Origin: Bog-532 sp963830385
Lineage (GTDB): Bacteria > Actinomycetota > Actinomycetes > Streptosporangiales > Streptosporangiaceae
Direction of reading: 5' to 3'
NCBI GenBank assembly: GCA_963830385.1
Contig: CAWHMD010000005.1
Location: forward strand, 1,116,001 to 1,180,000
Length of the DNA: 64,000 nucleotides
Shown here: positions 61,786 through 64,000 of the stretch, in pieces
Layout of the letters: each line of letters begins with the position of its first letter
Numbering within the stretch: position 1 is the stretch's first letter
Program-made: the position numbers and the translations under genes
Notes under the pieces: generated by a model
What the model was told of the DNA's origin: nothing
The model's database searches: none
The model's input: only the letters and a program-made list of their open reading frames with translations

Positions 61786-62520
61786 TTACGGGGTGGCCAG
61801 GGTGACGACGTCGGCCAGGGCGCGGAGGTGCTCGTGGCCGTCGGGCGCGGGGCAGAAGCCGTACGGGTCCAGGTGCAGGGGGCGCAGGCCGGCGGCCTGG
61901 GCGCCGGTGACGTCGTAGCGGAGGCTGTCGCCGACGTGCACGACCGTGGCTCGGTCGGCGTCGGGCAGGCCGAGCGCCTCGAGGGCGAGGGCGAAGATCC
62001 GCGGGTCGGGCTTGGCCACGCCGACCATGGCCGAGTCGATGACCACGCCGACGTCGATGCCCTGGGTCTGGCCGGCGGGCGCGCCGTCGCCGGGGGCGGT
62101 GCAGACGCCGAGGCGGCGCAGGGCCTGCTCGACCTCGCCGGTGGAATTGGAGACGATGCCGACCGGCAGGTCGAGGGCCGCGATCCCGCGCAGCGCCTCG
62201 GCGACCTCCGGCCCCACGTGGGTCCAGGCGAACCCGTCGGTCAGGCCGGCGATGTCCCCGGCCACCGTGTCCACATCGGCCGCGGGCACCCCGCAGGCGG
62301 CGGCGAAATCACGCAGGTACTCCGGCCAGAACTGACTGCGGGGCGGCTCCCGGTCCGGCTGGTCACAGTCCGCCATGGCCCGGTAGTGGGCGCGCATCAG
62401 GTCGGGCACGGTCGGTTCGAGCCCGGCCGCGTGCAGTGGGGGCAGCAGCAGCTGCGGAGCTGGGAAGATCATGACCCCGCCGGCGTCGAGCAGGATGGCG
62501 CTGATTGGAGTCTTGGGCAC
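61786..62520 (-). CDS. HAD-superfamily hydrolase
   Basis: 244 residues, HAD-IA type. Motif I AILLDAGGVMIF (Asp nucleophile; the second Asp is replaced by Gly), motif II GIVSNSTGEVEQAL, motif III Lys in GVAKPDPRIFALALEAL, motif IV HVGDSLRYDVTGAQAAG. The loss of the second Asp of DxD may lower phosphatase activity. Substrate unknown. Confidence 0.85.
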   Translation of the reverse strand: MPKTPISAILLDAGGVMIFPAPQLLLPPLHAAGLEPTVPDLMRAHYRAMADCDQPDREPPRSQFWPEYLRDFAAACGVPAADVDTVAGDIAGLTDGFAWTHVGPEVAEALRGIAALDLPVGIVSNSTGEVEQALRRLGVCTAPGDGAPAGQTQGIDVGVVIDSAMVGVAKPDPRIFALALEALGLPDADRATVVHVGDSLRYDVTGAQAAGLRPLHLDPYGFCPAPDGHEHLRALADVVTLATP

Positions 62521-62543
62521 GGTCAGACCCTACGGCAGCACGC

Positions 62544-63986
62544 TCAGCGACGAGGCAGGGCACCGGCCTTCACCCCGTCAGCGTCGCTGGGGCGCGACCG
62601 CTGCCGTTTTTGCACCACATCCCACACGCTGGGCACCGTGGCCCTGCCCCCGAAGGCGTTGGCGGTGTTCGCGGCCCGGGCGCCGCTGGCGCTCAGGCCG
62701 CGGGTGGTGCTGATCATCTGCACCTGGTTACGGCCGTCGCGCTTGGCCCGGTAGAGCGCGGCGTCGGCGGCGCCCAGCAGCTCGCTCAGCTCGCGGGTCG
62801 AACCGGCGTCGAGCGCGGCCACCCCTACCGACACGGTCACCTCGACCGACTGGCCGTCCCCGGTGAGCAGCGAGAGCCCGGAAATGTGATCGCGCACCCG
62901 ATCGGCGATCCGGAACGCGTCGACCGCGCGGGTGTGGGGCAGCAGCAGCACGAACTCCTCGCCGCCGAACCGCCCGGCCGAGTCGTACTCGCGCAGCACC
63001 CCGGGCAGGCAGCGGGCGATCTCCTTGAGCACCTCGTCACCGAACAGGTGCCCGTAGGTGTCGTTGACCTGTTTGAAGAAATCGATGTCAAGAACGGCGA
63101 CGGCCAGCGCCATGCGGGCGCGGACGGCCCGGGCGACCTCCGCCTCCGCCTCGGCCTCCCAGGTCCGCGCGTTGAGCAAACCGGTCTTGGCGTCGGTCCG
63201 GGAGGCGTTGAGCAGCTGGGCGTGCCGGAGCGAGCGCTGCAGCAGCGCCACCACCGGCAGAGCGGCCGGCACCAGGAAAAGGTTCGTGGCCACGGCGTAG
63301 GTCAGCAGCGCACCGATGCACAGCTCGGCCAGGTCGTTGTACAGCGGTTCGCGGCTGAAAAAGTCCTGGCGGACGTCGGCGGTCGGGTCCGAGCCCTTGA
63401 TGACCAGCAGGACCAGGAACTTGTTGATGGCCCAGAACACCGCCACCGCCGCAACCAGAGCCAGGCACCAGGCCAGATTGTGTGCCGTCCCGCTGGGACC
63501 GGTCGGCAGCACGGTCCGCTGCAGCCAGCGAAAGGTCAGCCCGGCCGCGGCCAGCGCCAGCCCCACCTCGGCGGCGGTGTATATACGCCGGTAGATCGCG
63601 GTCCGCCGGACGCGCCACTGGATGAGGGAGTAGTGCAACAGCGTGAGGACCAGCACGTAGATCGGGGGCAACAGGATCGCGGCCGGCAAGCCCCAGGCGC
63701 TGTAGATGTCCTTGGTCGCGCCGATTCTCTCACCTTCGTGGCGGGTCAGCTCGACCGTGATCGCGACACAGCCCACGAGCAGCCCGAACAGGATCAGCTG
63801 GCGGGACTGGAGCCGCACCGACGCCGCGGACACCGAGATGGCGATCGCGTCGGCCGTAATCAGGGTGGCCACCAGGGCGATGATCCGGCGACGTTCTTTC
63901 CAGAGAGACCAGCCCCGCACGTTCCAGAAGGCCCAGACCCGGACGCTGTTCGCCCACCGAACAAGTCTGCGGTGAGCGGAACGCAT
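62544..63986 (-). CDS. Membrane diguanylate cyclase (GGDEF)
   Basis: 480 residues. Six to seven membrane segments in the first ~280 residues, then a GGDEF domain: DIDFFKQVNDTYGHLFGDEV, active site GRFGGEEFVLLLP, and the inhibitory I-site RxxD (REYD) five residues before GGEEF. Hence likely an active, product-inhibited c-di-GMP synthase. The GGDEF end is followed by a ~50-residue Ala/Arg-rich tail. ATG 63986 has GGGAGG 5 nt upstream; GTG 63992 overlaps it. Confidence 0.9.
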   Translation of the reverse strand: MRSAHRRLVRWANSVRVWAFWNVRGWSLWKERRRIIALVATLITADAIAISVSAASVRLQSRQLILFGLLVGCVAITVELTRHEGERIGATKDIYSAWGLPAAILLPPIYVLVLTLLHYSLIQWRVRRTAIYRRIYTAAEVGLALAAAGLTFRWLQRTVLPTGPSGTAHNLAWCLALVAAVAVFWAINKFLVLLVIKGSDPTADVRQDFFSREPLYNDLAELCIGALLTYAVATNLFLVPAALPVVALLQRSLRHAQLLNASRTDAKTGLLNARTWEAEAEAEVARAVRARMALAVAVLDIDFFKQVNDTYGHLFGDEVLKEIARCLPGVLREYDSAGRFGGEEFVLLLPHTRAVDAFRIADRVRDHISGLSLLTGDGQSVEVTVSVGVAALDAGSTRELSELLGAADAALYRAKRDGRNQVQMISTTRGLSASGARAANTANAFGGRATVPSVWDVVQKRQRSRPSDADGVKAGALPRR

Positions 63987-64000
63987 CAACACCTCCCGGC

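Overview
The window comes from a high-GC actinobacterium. GTG starts are common, neighbouring genes often overlap by 4 nt (ATGA or GTGA), and it carries HelD-type and Rv2466c-like proteins and an actinobacterial hopanoid operon. The mix suggests a soil Streptosporangiales, Thermomonosporaceae or related lineage, but the family cannot be fixed from sequence reading alone. I saw no rRNA, tRNA, CRISPR array or insertion sequence.

Layout. 0-6 kb: small-molecule and defence genes (PHP phosphoesterase, cupin, HicAB, GNAT, methyltransferase) with gene remnants and a micro-operon of very small proteins. 6-15.5 kb: NCS1 permease, DUF4232 lipoprotein, PAP2 enzyme and GT39-like glycosyltransferase that overlap tail to tail, two related proteins of unknown function, and a MarR/ring-cleavage dioxygenase pair divided by a perfect 16-bp palindrome. 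15.7-22.4 kb: a ParA ATPase translationally coupled to a CYTH/CHAD (polyphosphate-binding) protein, ribokinase, an MFS/TetR pair, and a protein built of 16-residue repeats. 22.7-28.3 kb: L-arabinose catabolism (LacI-type regulator, araB, araD, araA), with an 18-bp LacI-type operator inside the first codons of araB and a related one upstream of the regulator. 28.4-32.9 kb: a MazEF-type module, then a class A flavin monooxygenase coupled to a HelD/HelR-family ATPase behind an inverted repeat resembling the rifamycin-associated element; this looks like a rifamycin-resistance module. 33-42.6 kb: a carbohydrate locus (LacI regulator, truncated GH51 fused to a partial ABC permease, second permease, frameshifted MsmK-type ATPase, large secreted glycoside-hydrolase-like protein) and a RIO-family kinase. 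42.8-54.4 kb: a MacB-like ABC exporter and a hopanoid operon (hpnC, hpnD, hpnE, polyprenyl synthase, shc, an HpnG-IspH fusion, hpnH) with an intrinsic terminator. 54.9-64 kb: SpoIIE-type phosphatase, Eis-like acetyltransferase, RpiB, DsbA-like nitroreductase, PepN, HAD hydrolase, and a membrane diguanylate cyclase.

Two genome-scale features recur. First, at least seven probable single-base frameshifts and three internally deleted or truncated genes occur in 64 kb; either the assembly is unpolished or the locus is decaying. Second, gene-poor gaps carry families of long palindromes: a repeated element in two copies whose hairpin differs by compensatory changes, and a GCAATGGCGCCATTGC-type palindrome present at three loci. 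Neither resembles an element I can name.
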